A program made the translations under genes and the position numbers. Of a DNA stretch of 64,000 nt, positions 32,876 to 43,751 are shown piece after piece. Source of the stretch: BJGV01 sp964194745 (GTDB lineage Bacteria; Pseudomonadota; Gammaproteobacteria; Burkholderiales; Nitrosomonadaceae); assembly GCA_965248035.1 (NCBI GenBank), contig OZ252054.1:1860001-1924000 (forward strand), given 5' to 3'. Every line of letters begins with the position of its first letter. Position 1 is the first letter of the stretch. The notes under the pieces are model-generated. The model did not search any database. It was not told the DNA's origin and was given only the letters and a program-made list of their open reading frames with translations.

Positions 32876-34291
32876 CTAAACTTCCTCAGACCGATACTCA
32901 ACGTAAGCTCGATCACGCAATTGTTGTAACCATTCTTGAAAAGCTGCTTCAGACTTGCGCGCACGTATTGTCTTGCTCGCTTCTCGACGTTGTCGCTCGT
33001 CACTTACATCCTTGGTACGGCGCTCGATTACTTGGATCAAATGCCAACCAAAGGTGGATTGTACCGGCTCACTAACTGTTCCTGGCTGGAGCCCGTTCAT
33101 AGCCTGTTCAAATTCGGCCACAGTGTCACCGGGTGAAACCCAACCTAGATCACCACCTCCAGAAGCACTAGGATCTTCAGAATGCAGTTGAGCCAGTTCT
33201 TCGAAATCGGCGCCGTTATCTAAACGTTCCTTCAGACGAATTATACGCATTCGAGCATCAGTTTCAGATGTAAGTTCGTTAACTTTTATAAGAATATGAC
33301 GAACATGGGACTGGTCTATCACCACGACGTTATCTCCTCTCCCTCCCCGTCGTTCGAGTAGCTTAAGAATATGGAAACCGCTTGGGCTTTGAATTATCGG
33401 TGTCAATTCACCTGGTTCCATCGGCTGTAACATTTCAGAAAATTTTGTTGGTAGTTGAGTAGCCGGGCGCCAGTCAAGCTTTCCACCCTGCAAAGCATCA
33501 GCAGCATCAGAAAACTCAGCGGCCACTTGAGCAAATTCATCGCCATTCTTCAATTTGGCAAGGGCAGCTTCTGCGCGCTGGCGTCTGCTTTCAATTGTTG
33601 ACACACTTGCTTGTTCTGGAATCCTCACCATAATGTGAGAAAGATAGTATTCATCGGTGCTACCAGATGAGTTTTCCTGGGTATACAGGAAATTATCCAC
33701 CTCTCCTTCAGACACTTTTATTTTTTTGATTACCTCACGAACTTTTAATCGCACTAAAAGCATTTCTTTTCGAATTTCTTCGCGGAACTTATCGTAATTA
33801 ATTCCTTCCTGCTCAAGCACTGAGTAAAACTCCTCTTTGGTCAGTTCGTTTTTATCAGCAATTCGATTCAGCGCCTGTTCAAGCTCAATGTCGCCTACAG
33901 TCATACCGATCTCGCTCGCGAGTTGAAGTTGTACACGGGTCAGAATCTCGCGTTCCAATAGTTGACTTTCCAATACATCGTTTGGAGGTGCTTGTATTCC
34001 TTGTTTTTGCAATTGCTTTATGCTCACATTAAGTATCTCATCGAGTTCTCCACGTGTTATGCATTCCCCGTTCACAACTGCGACTATATGATCTATCTTA
34101 ATATTTCCAGTGTTGTCAGATTGTTGATCTATAGCCTGAATAGCTCCAGTTTTGCCAAATTGTTGATCTATAAATTGTTGATCTATACCCTGAATAGCCC
34201 CAGTGTTGCCAAATTGTTGCGCAACTGCAAGGTTGGTTGTTATCACGACTAGAAAAATTAGCGAGTAAAGTAAATATTTTGTTCGCATCAT
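32876..34291 (-). CDS. surA: Periplasmic chaperone / peptidyl-prolyl isomerase SurA
   Basis: Escorts beta-barrel proteins such as LptD to the BAM complex. The 471-aa product has a signal peptide (about 1-24, ending in AVA-QQ), a chaperone N-domain (about 60-200), and two parvulin domains (about 215-320 with HIMVRIPEQ, about 335-435 with VRHILIKVNELTSETDAR). The 20-35 residue segment after the signal peptide holds imperfect Gln/Gly-rich repeats (GNTGAIQGIDQQ, GKTGAIQAIDQQ, DNTGNIK) not typical of SurA and adds about 30 residues. It sits between lptD and pdxA. Confidence 0.96.
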   Translation of the reverse strand: MMRTKYLLYSLIFLVVITTNLAVAQQFGNTGAIQGIDQQFIDQQFGKTGAIQAIDQQSDNTGNIKIDHIVAVVNGECITRGELDEILNVSIKQLQKQGIQAPPNDVLESQLLEREILTRVQLQLASEIGMTVGDIELEQALNRIADKNELTKEEFYSVLEQEGINYDKFREEIRKEMLLVRLKVREVIKKIKVSEGEVDNFLYTQENSSGSTDEYYLSHIMVRIPEQASVSTIESRRQRAEAALAKLKNGDEFAQVAAEFSDAADALQGGKLDWRPATQLPTKFSEMLQPMEPGELTPIIQSPSGFHILKLLERRGGRGDNVVVIDQSHVRHILIKVNELTSETDARMRIIRLKERLDNGADFEELAQLHSEDPSASGGGDLGWVSPGDTVAEFEQAMNGLQPGTVSEPVQSTFGWHLIQVIERRTKDVSDERQRREASKTIRARKSEAAFQEWLQQLRDRAYVEYRSEEV

Positions 34292-34371
34292 TTAAGTCAA
34301 AGCTAGAAGAGCTAAAACAAATTGAAAGTCAAATATAGTCTGTATCATACTTTTGATATCATGAGTTTGGT

Positions 34372-37011
34372 TTAGCGTAATTCCTGCGGGTACTGTTCGT
34401 CTCGGCCACCACTCTTGGTGTATCCAGGGACTTGTTGCAAAAGTTTCACTGGATTTGAACCGATTTCTAACAGTCCTTTCAACTCTAGTTGCACGAAAAC
34501 CGTTGTGTTTGTTGTTGTACTTGAGGTAACAAGATGCTGGAGTGCGATGCGTGCTGTCCAGCAGCAAGCATGATACTCAAGCCCCGCAAACCCCTCTATT
34601 ATTTCGTTGCTTCTGAACGAGTAATTTAGACGCCCCACGCCATGCCATCTTTTTAATAGTGGCAGTGGCCAACTCGATGAGACAGTAGCTTGCTCCAACT
34701 GGCCACGAGTAAAGCGGTAGCCAAGATTTAGTGCCTTGCCAGTTTCTGGTCGATAACTCAAGCTCGAACGCACAATCTCAGTCTGCAACTTACTTTCATC
34801 AAACTGAAAAGTTGTATTGGCGCTGATAGTTGGCGTGATACGCCCCGAGAATGCAAAGAGAAGATCTGGATTCTTTTGAAGTTCTTCTGGTGAGAAAGCA
34901 TCTACTCGTTGTTTTTGTAAATCAAATTGCTGCCCAATAGCTATGCGAAACCGTTCTTTGCCTGTATCCGATTCAATCAGTCGTGATGTGAGTGCCAGGG
35001 TAATCCTATTTGCGTCATTAATACGATCGTTGCCACTAAAACGGTTCTCGACAAACAACCGGGCAAAACTAAAATCCATATCGGCAGAATCAAAGTTAGG
35101 TAATAGGAGCTGATTTTCAAATGGCACATAAGTATAAAAAAATCGCGGTTCAATGGTTTGAGTGAATCGTTCTCCACCTAGTGTGGTATCTCGTTCAAAC
35201 GTAGCGCCGCTATCTAGGCTTACTAATGGCAGGGTACGGCTTGGGTTCCTATCTGATGGTACGGCCAAGGGGACTAAAGGATTGAAACCGAGGTCATAGC
35301 CAGTGTGGTGCACACCAATCTTAGGTTTGATATAGCCAAACGAGTTGCGAAAGGGGTAACTCACAGTAGGATGGAGCGTGTAGCGCTTGCCATCCACCTT
35401 AAACGGATGGCTGAAATCTGTCCAGCTTCCGCTAAAACTGAGATCCGCCCCGAATACATTAAGTTGAGTCGCTTCTAGAGTAACTTCTGGCAGACGTTTG
35501 TAAGGTGGGTCAATCGGGTTAAAAGGCTGCTGGATAGTTTGATATTTTTCTGCATTTGCAATAATAGATAGGGTGCCATCTTGACCCAAGGAACGTTTAT
35601 AGGCTAGCAGTGCCTGCTGCAACAGGTTGGTCCTGGAAGTTACATTAAGACCCTTACCAAGGTCACGAAAGTAATCGTCATCGGAGACTTTGTTGTAATT
35701 AAGGATGGTACTCAAACCGCTGTCTAGAAAATCTAGTTTCTGAGCATGTTCGAACTGCACTCGATACCGAGTCTTTTTATCTGTGAGTTCGGCTTTGAGA
35801 TCGTCTGGCAATATATCAAATATCACATTGCCCCTTAATTTGCTTGTTAGATAGCGAATTTCGTTGTTTGCCATTATCCCGCGCTTGGTCATGCCCCGCG
35901 CCTTAATTGTCGCATCAAGGTTGGGCGCAATATTCAAATAAAATGGCACGGAGACATCGAAACCAGTATTGGCATTAGAACTATACGTGGGAGCGAGAAA
36001 CCCGGACTTACGTTTTCCACTGTATGAGAAATTCGCCCAGGGCGTATAACCTATCGGTATACCCAAAAATTTTAGTTTAGCATGGTGAGCAATGCCAACC
36101 TTTTCGTTGTTATCGAGTTCCAACTCTTCAGCCTGAATTACCCAATCCTCATTTCCTTCTGGGCAGGTAGTATAGCGAGCTTGTAGAAGCCGATACCTTT
36201 CCTCTCCCTTCATTATCACTGTATCAGCACTGCCGCGGCTACTGCCATCTCTCAGACTGAAATATGGCTGATCCATCTGCCCAATTTTAGTTTCCAGGTT
36301 CATCTTAAGTCGTGAACCTTCCATTACATCTCCCCGTTCTTCAACACGGACATCTCCTTCGACCTCTATATCATCTGTGTCCTGGAAGTATTTCATACGA
36401 TTTGCCGTGATAACTTGATCACCACTACGTAGCTCTGCATCGCCTATACCTTCAATCTCCAGTTCGCTATGACCCTGTATGAGATTAGCCTCAATGAATA
36501 CAGGTCTTTTGTTATCTTCTGTTTTTGCGATTGGGGCTATTCGCTCGCGCCCAATTTTTAATTTCGGTGACAGTGGTTTGGCCAATGCAACTTGTTCACC
36601 GTCACGTAGCCCTGCTTCAGCTATAGCTTCGACTTCCTGCTCATACTGGTCTCGTATGCGGTTGGACTCAATGAGTGTAGATTCGTTCTTGTCGTTTTCT
36701 GTTTTTGTGGTATCTGAGGCTAGTTTTTGCCCAATATCTAATGCAGATGATGGTGTTCTGGCAAATGCGGTTTGCTTGCTACTGCGCAGCTCTTCTTCTC
36801 CCATGGCCTCGGCTTCTTGTTCATTTTGGCCTTGAATGCTCTTGGTTACGGTCAATATAGGACTGCTTTTATTGTTTCTTATATCAGTGGAGGATGGCGC
36901 CATTTCGCTGTCAATTTTCTGCGTCGATGAGCGTTCATCGGCAAGTGCGTTGAGCGAGATACAAAGCGAAAAAATAGACCAACAAATAAGGCGGTGAAAT
37001 TGCAGTCTCAT
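34372..37011 (-). CDS. lptD: LPS-assembly protein LptD with expanded N-terminal domain
   Basis: The outer-membrane beta-barrel that inserts lipopolysaccharide into the outer leaflet with LptE. I choose the ATG at 37009-37011 (MRLQFHRLICWSIFSLCISLNALA) because it opens a classical signal peptide; the frame continues 46 codons upstream without one. The product is about 879 aa. The OstA/LptA-like domain lies around residues 200-320 and the barrel fills the rest. Residues about 50-200 hold two extra degraded copies of the OstA entry motif (EAEAMGEEELRS, EVEAIAEAGLRDGEQVA) before the true one (EIEGIGDAELRSGDQVITA). Confidence 0.95.
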   Translation of the reverse strand: MRLQFHRLICWSIFSLCISLNALADERSSTQKIDSEMAPSSTDIRNNKSSPILTVTKSIQGQNEQEAEAMGEEELRSSKQTAFARTPSSALDIGQKLASDTTKTENDKNESTLIESNRIRDQYEQEVEAIAEAGLRDGEQVALAKPLSPKLKIGRERIAPIAKTEDNKRPVFIEANLIQGHSELEIEGIGDAELRSGDQVITANRMKYFQDTDDIEVEGDVRVEERGDVMEGSRLKMNLETKIGQMDQPYFSLRDGSSRGSADTVIMKGEERYRLLQARYTTCPEGNEDWVIQAEELELDNNEKVGIAHHAKLKFLGIPIGYTPWANFSYSGKRKSGFLAPTYSSNANTGFDVSVPFYLNIAPNLDATIKARGMTKRGIMANNEIRYLTSKLRGNVIFDILPDDLKAELTDKKTRYRVQFEHAQKLDFLDSGLSTILNYNKVSDDDYFRDLGKGLNVTSRTNLLQQALLAYKRSLGQDGTLSIIANAEKYQTIQQPFNPIDPPYKRLPEVTLEATQLNVFGADLSFSGSWTDFSHPFKVDGKRYTLHPTVSYPFRNSFGYIKPKIGVHHTGYDLGFNPLVPLAVPSDRNPSRTLPLVSLDSGATFERDTTLGGERFTQTIEPRFFYTYVPFENQLLLPNFDSADMDFSFARLFVENRFSGNDRINDANRITLALTSRLIESDTGKERFRIAIGQQFDLQKQRVDAFSPEELQKNPDLLFAFSGRITPTISANTTFQFDESKLQTEIVRSSLSYRPETGKALNLGYRFTRGQLEQATVSSSWPLPLLKRWHGVGRLNYSFRSNEIIEGFAGLEYHACCWTARIALQHLVTSSTTTNTTVFVQLELKGLLEIGSNPVKLLQQVPGYTKSGGRDEQYPQELR

Positions 37012-37483
37012 TTTTAAGATATTTGACCTGAAAAAAACATATGGCCACGAATGAATCACTGTTTTCAGGTATGCAAGTATCGGATTACCAGTATTGAAGT
37101 GCGACGGCATGTATTCGTTCGCGATCGACCTACAAAAAGGGAAAAGCATGACTGATCCAGTTATTCATCAGCTTGCTTGACCATGATTCATTCGATAAAT
37201 GCGTAAGTGTAACAAAAAACGGAAGACAAGCTACATGCACGCCTTTATGATATAGATAGTAGTACGTGTTGTTCTACTCTAAAAAGATAGATTGATAGAG
37301 TTCGGCATTACGCCAGGTTGGTGAACAAGAAATACGGAGTTGTTCTGTACTGCAATCCGATGACAGGAAGGGTGTATCTAGCTTATTTTCAAGTGGGATT
37401 TTTAGGGACTCGGGGCAATTCTCCGTTGACGGTAACGGTGCTAGTGTGCAGGGGCACTACGATTTTGATTAAGGAGCTAGGCC
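37012..37483. other. 472-bp divergent intergenic region between lptD and mpl
   Basis: It must hold promoters for leftward lptD and rightward mpl. I see no convincing -35/-10 pair, terminator, RNA gene or coding sequence. An AAGGAG seven bases before the mpl ATG is the only clear signal. Open frames crossing it lack starts and family resemblance. Confidence 0.5.
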
Positions 37484-38851
37484 ATGCATATCCATATTCT
37501 CGGCATTTGTGGCACCTTCATGGGTGGCATTGCAGTTATTGCGCGCAAAGCTGGGCACAAGGTTACCGGTTGCGACGTTAGTGTTTATCCGCCCATGAGT
37601 ACCCAGCTTAAATCTCAGGGTATTAAATTGATTGAAGGATTCAACCCTGAACAGACCAAACTGAACCCTGACGTGTTTGTGATTGGTAACGTTGTTTCGC
37701 GGGGCAACCCGCTGATGGAGGAAATTCTTAATCGCAATCTGCGCTATATTTCCGGTCCTCAATGGCTCTCAGAGAATGTGTTGCAGGACAAATGGGTGTT
37801 GGCAGTTGCGGGCACCCACGGCAAGACCACAGCCAGTTCAATGTTGGCATGGATACTTGAATTTGCAGGAATGAAACCGGGGTTTCTTATTGGCGGCGTT
37901 CCGGAGAATTTCGGTGTATCAGCCAGACTGGGCAGTGGTTCCTCTTTCTTTGTTATTGAGGCAGACGAGTACGATACTGCTTTTTTCGACAAGCGTTCCA
38001 AGTTTGTCCATTTACAGCCCAGAACTGCAATTTTCAATAACCTCGAGTTTGATCATGCAGACATCTTCTTCGATCTTGCAGCGATCATGCAGCAATTTCA
38101 TCACTTTGTGCGTCTAATTCCTGGTAACGGCCTGATCGTTACCAATGGCCGGGAGGAGAGTTTGCAGCAAGTTCTTGCTAAAGGTTGCTGGACACCCGTT
38201 GAAAAAATAGGGGTGGACGAAGGCTGGCAAGCTGAGGTCATGACCAATGACAAAATTAACATTTCATTCAGGGGAAAAGCCCAAGGAACCCTGCAATGGG
38301 AATTGATAGGGGAGCACAACCGCATGAATGCGCTGGCTGCGTTAGCTGCTGCCCATCATGCTGGTGTAACAATCAAAACAGGGATTGCAGCACTAGCACA
38401 ATTTAAAAACGTAAAGCGACGCATGGAGCTTTGCGGCGTGGTCAATGGGATTACGGTGTACGACGATTTCGCACATCACCCCACAGCAATCCAGACAACC
38501 CTGGAAGGTTTACGCAACAAGGTAAATGGTGCGCGTATTGTTGCTGTATTAGAGCCTCGTTCCAACACAATGAAAATGGGCACATGGAAAGATAGCCTGG
38601 CAGGGAGCCTCAAACTCGCCAATTTAATATTCTGTTACACAGCCAATCTGGGATGGGATGTACAAGAGGCGTTACAACCCCTGGATACAAAAGCCGTGAG
38701 CAGTGACAATCTGGAACAGTTAATTGGAGCAATCACCGTCGCTACTCGTCCCGGTGACTATGTTCTGATCATGAGCAACGGGGGTTTTGGTGGCATCCAT
38801 GAAAAGCTACTCAAGTCGCTGGGTGAGGGGAGAGCCATCACAAATGAGTAG
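37484..38851 (+). CDS. mpl: UDP-N-acetylmuramate:L-alanyl-gamma-D-glutamyl-meso-diaminopimelate ligase
   Basis: A murein-recycling ligase that attaches recovered tripeptide to UDP-MurNAc in the cytoplasm. The 455-aa protein has the N-terminal Rossmann motif MHIHILGICGTFMGG, the Mur-ligase P-loop AVAGTHGKTTASSML (about 105-120), the central ATPase domain including VIEADEYDTAFFD, and the C-terminal DDFAHHPTAI segment. Mpl is told apart from MurC by the GICGTFMGG start and overall resemblance. AAGGAG lies seven bases upstream of the ATG. It is a single gene, ended by the terminator at 38930. Confidence 0.96.
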   Translation: MHIHILGICGTFMGGIAVIARKAGHKVTGCDVSVYPPMSTQLKSQGIKLIEGFNPEQTKLNPDVFVIGNVVSRGNPLMEEILNRNLRYISGPQWLSENVLQDKWVLAVAGTHGKTTASSMLAWILEFAGMKPGFLIGGVPENFGVSARLGSGSSFFVIEADEYDTAFFDKRSKFVHLQPRTAIFNNLEFDHADIFFDLAAIMQQFHHFVRLIPGNGLIVTNGREESLQQVLAKGCWTPVEKIGVDEGWQAEVMTNDKINISFRGKAQGTLQWELIGEHNRMNALAALAAAHHAGVTIKTGIAALAQFKNVKRRMELCGVVNGITVYDDFAHHPTAIQTTLEGLRNKVNGARIVAVLEPRSNTMKMGTWKDSLAGSLKLANLIFCYTANLGWDVQEALQPLDTKAVSSDNLEQLIGAITVATRPGDYVLIMSNGGFGGIHEKLLKSLGEGRAITNE

Positions 38852-38929
38852 AGCTGACACCATGGTAAATGAGTTGGGATATGTATAGGAAAAATAATTA
38901 GAAACTGGGTTAAAGGAGTCAAAATTGAT

Positions 38930-38957
38930 GCCGATACTTGATTGAATCGGCTTTTTT
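38930..38957 (+). terminator. Rho-independent terminator downstream of mpl
   Basis: GCCGAT (38930-38935) pairs with ATCGGC (38946-38951) and is followed by TTTTTTATT, about 80 nt after the mpl stop. The remainder of the 384-bp gap (38852-39235) is A/T rich and forms the leader of the adhesin gene. I see no clear promoter, though TTTGATGAGTAGGAGATAAG gives a purine-rich stretch near 39150. Confidence 0.8.
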
Positions 38958-39235
38958 ATTACAAACCCTCAGCCATGTTTTAATTTTTGTGATTTTTTAG
39001 ACAAGAGTAAGGTGAACTATATCATTGATAGATAAGTAAAAAACGATATTCTGGGTTTAAGTAAATGAGCAAGAACCGGATCGGTTTTTAAGTATACGAA
39101 GGGATAAATATAAGGGGTGATCCTTAACACAGAATTTTACTCACCAATTTGATGAGTAGGAGATAAGAGTAACTGGGAGATTATTGAGGGCGTTGAGAGC
39201 GGACAAATCGATGCAGTCAAATATGAGTAGACTCC

Positions 39236-42200
39236 ATGAACAATTTTTTCAAATCACTGTGGAACGAGACTTCTGGCACCTATGTGGCTGCGTCAGAAAT
39301 AGCTACAGCTGGTGGTTGCAAGACCGCGTCCACTCGCGCGGCAAGAAAAATGCCTAGAAGGGGGGGCAATCAGCGTCTGGTGCTCGAGCCACGTATTGTA
39401 TTTGATGGCGCGATGCCTGTTGCCGCTGCTGATGCGGTTGAGACCAAGACTGCTGACACTGCCCCTGCCTCAAAAGAAGCTTCTGCAGTCGCTCCGCCAA
39501 CAACCAACACACCTTCAGAAAGCACGCTCCAGCCCGCACAAAGTGCCCAACAAGAAAGAGAGGTCATTGATGGAACTCTGGCCTTATCCGGCCAAACCAG
39601 CAATGAAATCATTTTTATTGATTCAGCGGTCGAGGGTCTTCAAGACTTCCTGCTGGATCACCAACAGGCTGATGTTGTTTTGCTGGACGAGGGCAGCGAT
39701 GGAATGGAGCAGATTGCTGCTGCCTTGGAAGGTCGAACCGACATAGACGCCATCCATATCATAAGCCACGGCAGTTCTGGGGAGCTCAACTTGGGTAACG
39801 ACACCTTTAATCTGGAAAGTATGAACGGTGAACACGCCGATGAGCTTGCCACAATTAAAAGTGCGCTATCAGCCAAAGCGGACATACTGATTTATGGTTG
39901 CGATGTGGGTGCGAACGAGAGTGGGCAGGCCTTTATTGCCGCCTTGACCAAGGCTACTGGTGCCGATATTGCAGCATCGACAGATCTTACCGGTTCGGCG
40001 GACCTCGGTGGCGACTGGGATTTGGAACATACGAGCGGAGACATTGAAAGCTCGGTTGTGTTAGACAGTGATCTGACAGACGGTTACTCCGGTCTTCTAG
40101 CGGTAGTTAATGTCAATCAGACGGCTGATATCCTGAACGGAGATACCTCCTCCATAGCGAACTTGATTGCCAGTGACGGCGGCGACGGCATTTCACTGCG
40201 AGAAGCCATTGAGGCCGCAAACAACACGGCTGGTGCGGACACTATTAACTTACAAGCAGATGTTTACACGCTTGCCCTCGGTACACTCACGATAAACAGC
40301 GATATCACGATTACAGGAACAGCGGTCGACCAGACGTTCATCGACGGCGCCTCGCTCAGTGGTGTCTTAAGCATTACCTCCGGCACTGTTAATATTTCGG
40401 ATCTAACGATCCAAGATGGTGCTGCGGTAAATGGGGCTGGTATGTTAATCGGTGCCAGTGCGAATGTCACGCTGAATAACGTTGTACTCAACGGCAACAC
40501 CGCCTCCAATGATGGCGGTGTCATCGAGAGCGCCGGCACATTGTTGTTGAATAACGTTGTATTCAGCGGCAACACCGCTGGCGATGATGGAGGTGCTATC
40601 GAGAACAACGGAATAATGTCGATGACTAACGTCACCCTTGACAACAACACCGCCGTCGATGATGGTGGCGCCATCAACAACACCGGAACGTTGACGATGA
40701 CTGACGTCACTGTTAGCAACAATACCGCCGGCGATAATGGCGGTGGCATCAGTAACCGCGGAGTGTTGCAGATAAACGGTGGCACCTTCAGCAACAATAC
40801 CACTGTAGATAATGGAGGCGCGATATTTGACAGCGGAACGAACTTTAGCGCCGTCAACGTGACAATCAGTGGCAATACGGCCGACCGTGGTGGTGGTCTG
40901 TACGAAAATAGTAGCAATCCTGCGACCCTGTCTAACGTCACTATCACGGATAATACGGGAACCTCGAGGAGTGGAGGCGTCGAAGTTAGAGGCGGCAGGC
41001 TCCTAAGTATGCATAATACAATCATCGCCGGCAATTTTGCGCCAACACCAGCTGAAGTAGATCTGAGGGGAACGATTACCAGTTTGGGTAATAATCTGAT
41101 TGGTGTTTCCGCAGCCGGTAGTGGCTATATCGGCAGTGATATATTGGATGTGGCCCCAATATTTGGTGCATTAGCCTTCAACGGCGGTCCAACTCAAACA
41201 CATGCCCTGCTGTTTGGTAGCCGAGGCATTGAAGAAGGCAGCAACACTGGCGCTCCTGCAGCTGACCAACGAGGCGTGTTGCGCAACGCAACGACCGATA
41301 TCGGGGCATACGAGTTCGTACCAAACGTTTTAGATCCGATCGTTGATCTAAATTCGGATCCGACAGTTACAGTAACCGGCCCGGTCGTAACTTCATCGAC
41401 GTCGACAACCGACCTTGTCACCAGCGGTGATTTCGGTACGACTGCCTCTGGCACTCCTCCGGCTCCGTGGGTGGAATCTGGCCAAACCGGGAGGGGCTCA
41501 ACCGAATTAGATGGGGGTCGGTGCGCGCTACCACTGGCATTCTAGCGGGAGTGGGGCAACGATCAGCCAGGCACTGACGGTTCCGACGGATACCTCAAGC
41601 ACCACGGTGGTAACGACAAGTACGGCTACAACCACGACGGATGTGTCAACGACGGTTGCAACCACCAACGAGATTAGTTCTATCTCGTTTGATATGGCTT
41701 GGCAGAATGCAGATACTGGTGGAGCCGATGATAATCAGCTTAGGATTTCATACAATGGTGTGCTCTACGCTACATTCGACACTGTAAGAGGTAATGGCGC
41801 TAGCCAGAATCAAGCAGGACTTGTAGGCAATTGGACCTATTTCAATGGTGCCCCGGGACCTGCTACCACTCTTTCGGTGACCAATGAGCATACAGGTACA
41901 CTCACATCTATCACTATCAACCTTCCGACTGGAGTCACGGCATCCGCCTCGCTCGATTTCCTCTACGCGCCCGGATCCTCAGGAAGCGGCTCTGATGATC
42001 TTGCCATTGACAATGTTGTGGTTAACAACACCACTACAACCACGACTTCAGTTACAACAACTGTTACTACGGCTGATACGACCGACAACGACTGGACAGC
42101 CACCTATACGGAAAATGGTGCGGCGGTCTCGATTGCGGATATTGATAGTTCGATTTTTGATGGTGACAGCGTCTATATGGCGAGTGCGGCTATTACGCTC

Positions 42201-43700
42201 ACTAACCAAACCACTGGAGACCGCTTATTAGTCAACGGATCTTCTGCTGCCAGTGGCACCCTGGCAAGTGGTATAGCTTGGACGCGTACAGATACATCCG
42301 TTACTTTATCGGGTGTATTTACCAAAGCGCAATATGCTGATGCGATCGAACTCGTCCAGTTCGAGAACACAACTGAGAATCCATCCACTACACCACGCAT
42401 CATCAATGTTACGGTTAATGATAGCGCTTCTGATTCGAATGTAGCAGTTGCAACGATTAATGTGACCCCAGTCGACGATGCGCCGGTGAACACGGTTCCG
42501 GCTGCTGTGCAGAATATTCCAGAGGATGTGTTAACTGCCATTCCTGGTATTAGTGTGAATGATGTGGATGGTAATTTAGCTACGACCCAGTTAACGGTGC
42601 TCAACGGGATCGTAAATGTGAACTTAGCTGGTGGCGCGACGATTAGTGCTGGTGCCAACAGCAGTGCGACCTTAACGCTATCGGGCACGCAGGCACAGAT
42701 TAATGCAGCGCTGGCCACGGTGAACTACCAGGGCAATCTGAACTATAACGGCGGCGATACCTTAACGGTTCTCTCTACTGACAGTAGTGGTGTACCACTA
42801 ACGGATAGCGATGATGTCACGATTAATGTGACCCCAGTCGACGATGCGCCGGTGAACACGGTTCCGGCTGCTGTGCAGAATATTCCAGATGAACGTCGTT
42901 TCTTCGAACCAGAGATGTTCTTGAATACCAATTCAATTAATGAGGTTATATATAAATGGCAAATAGCTAACGATCCAATGTCACCTGTCTTGACCACTAT
43001 TCGTGATCTTCAGAACGAGGCTGCCCTAAATTCACGGACAGGGGTATTCCAAGCGAATAGCGCTACTTCTGATATAAAAACTGGGTCTGGTTCAGACAGT
43101 GAAAATGCTATTCATAAGTTAAATGAGCGTAAGGATAATCCATTAGGTATCGGTATAAACCAGCCTGATTCCATTACCCCAACCTATGTGCAAAGTGCTG
43201 TAAGGCATTTAGATTTGAAGACATCTTCAGCATCTATACAGCAAGTGGTCAAGGCATCGCAACTAGAATCGATGGAGAGTGGGATACGTGTGGATTCTGC
43301 CGACAATACCGCGATTCCAGCAGTAACAAATATAATTAATCCATTCACACCATTAAACCCATTTGCATCTGATAAAGGATTGGCTGATTCTGAACAGCGA
43401 ATAAGTGGGGAAAATACCCAAAATAGAGCCACTATAAAACCAGTTATTGCTGAAAAGCAGGTGAGTGGAATCGATGCTCAAAGTGAAAAGCCTTAGCCGA
43501 CTACAGATGAGTCTCAGGCTAAGAAGAGTTATTCCTTAGATCCAAAACCAATCAGTAATTTGAATCAAGAAGATGACTCAAAAGATAATCTAGTTAAGAA
43601 AAAAGCCGCTAAAAGCTTTAGTAGCCAGTTGCGTAGCCAGTTGCAAAGTATGGTCAAAAATACGAGCACACCTTCAGATGATGCGCCAAGCGATGGTTAG
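39236..43700 (+). pseudogene. Large surface protein (ESPR-like start, DUF4347, beta-helix, cadherin-like repeats), broken
   Basis: Ancestrally a protein of about 1,487 aa, now in three pieces. Piece 1 (39236-41545) opens with an ESPR-like segment (SLWNETSGTYVAASE) and LEPRIVFDGA, the LEPR-type mark of giant adhesins. Then come DUF4347 (about residues 123-290, HIISHGSSGELNLG, IYGCDVGANESGQAF) and a right-handed beta-helix with repeated NNTAGDDGGA motifs (about 310-680). A run of five G (41513-41517) shifts the frame; four G would restore it. Piece 2 (41511-43496) holds Thr-rich linkers, a lectin-like region and cadherin/VCBS-like repeats with TPVDDAPVN. An in-frame TAG (43494-43496) ends it, but the frame continues 67 codons to 43700. 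It heads the export gene cluster and is its probable substrate. Confidence 0.82.
42453..42889 (+). repeat. Identical 71-bp repeat ends, 366 bp apart, in the adhesin
   Basis: Bases 42453-42523 and 42819-42889 are identical over 71 bp and are spaced 366 bp (122 codons), the length of one cadherin-like repeat. The first copy leads into a complete repeat; after the second the sequence jumps to unrelated protein (PDERRFFEPEM). This is the pattern left when a tandem array loses units by recombination, or when an assembler collapses one. Confidence 0.85.
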
Positions 43701-43751
43701 ATGGGCAAACGCTTGGCATCAGATTAATTAGAATTTTAAAGAGATTACTTA

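Noticed and set aside
40264..41034. 256-codon antisense frame in the adhesin
   Set aside because: It mirrors the low-complexity beta-helix repeats; hydrophobic periodicity comes from the repeated codons of the sense gene.
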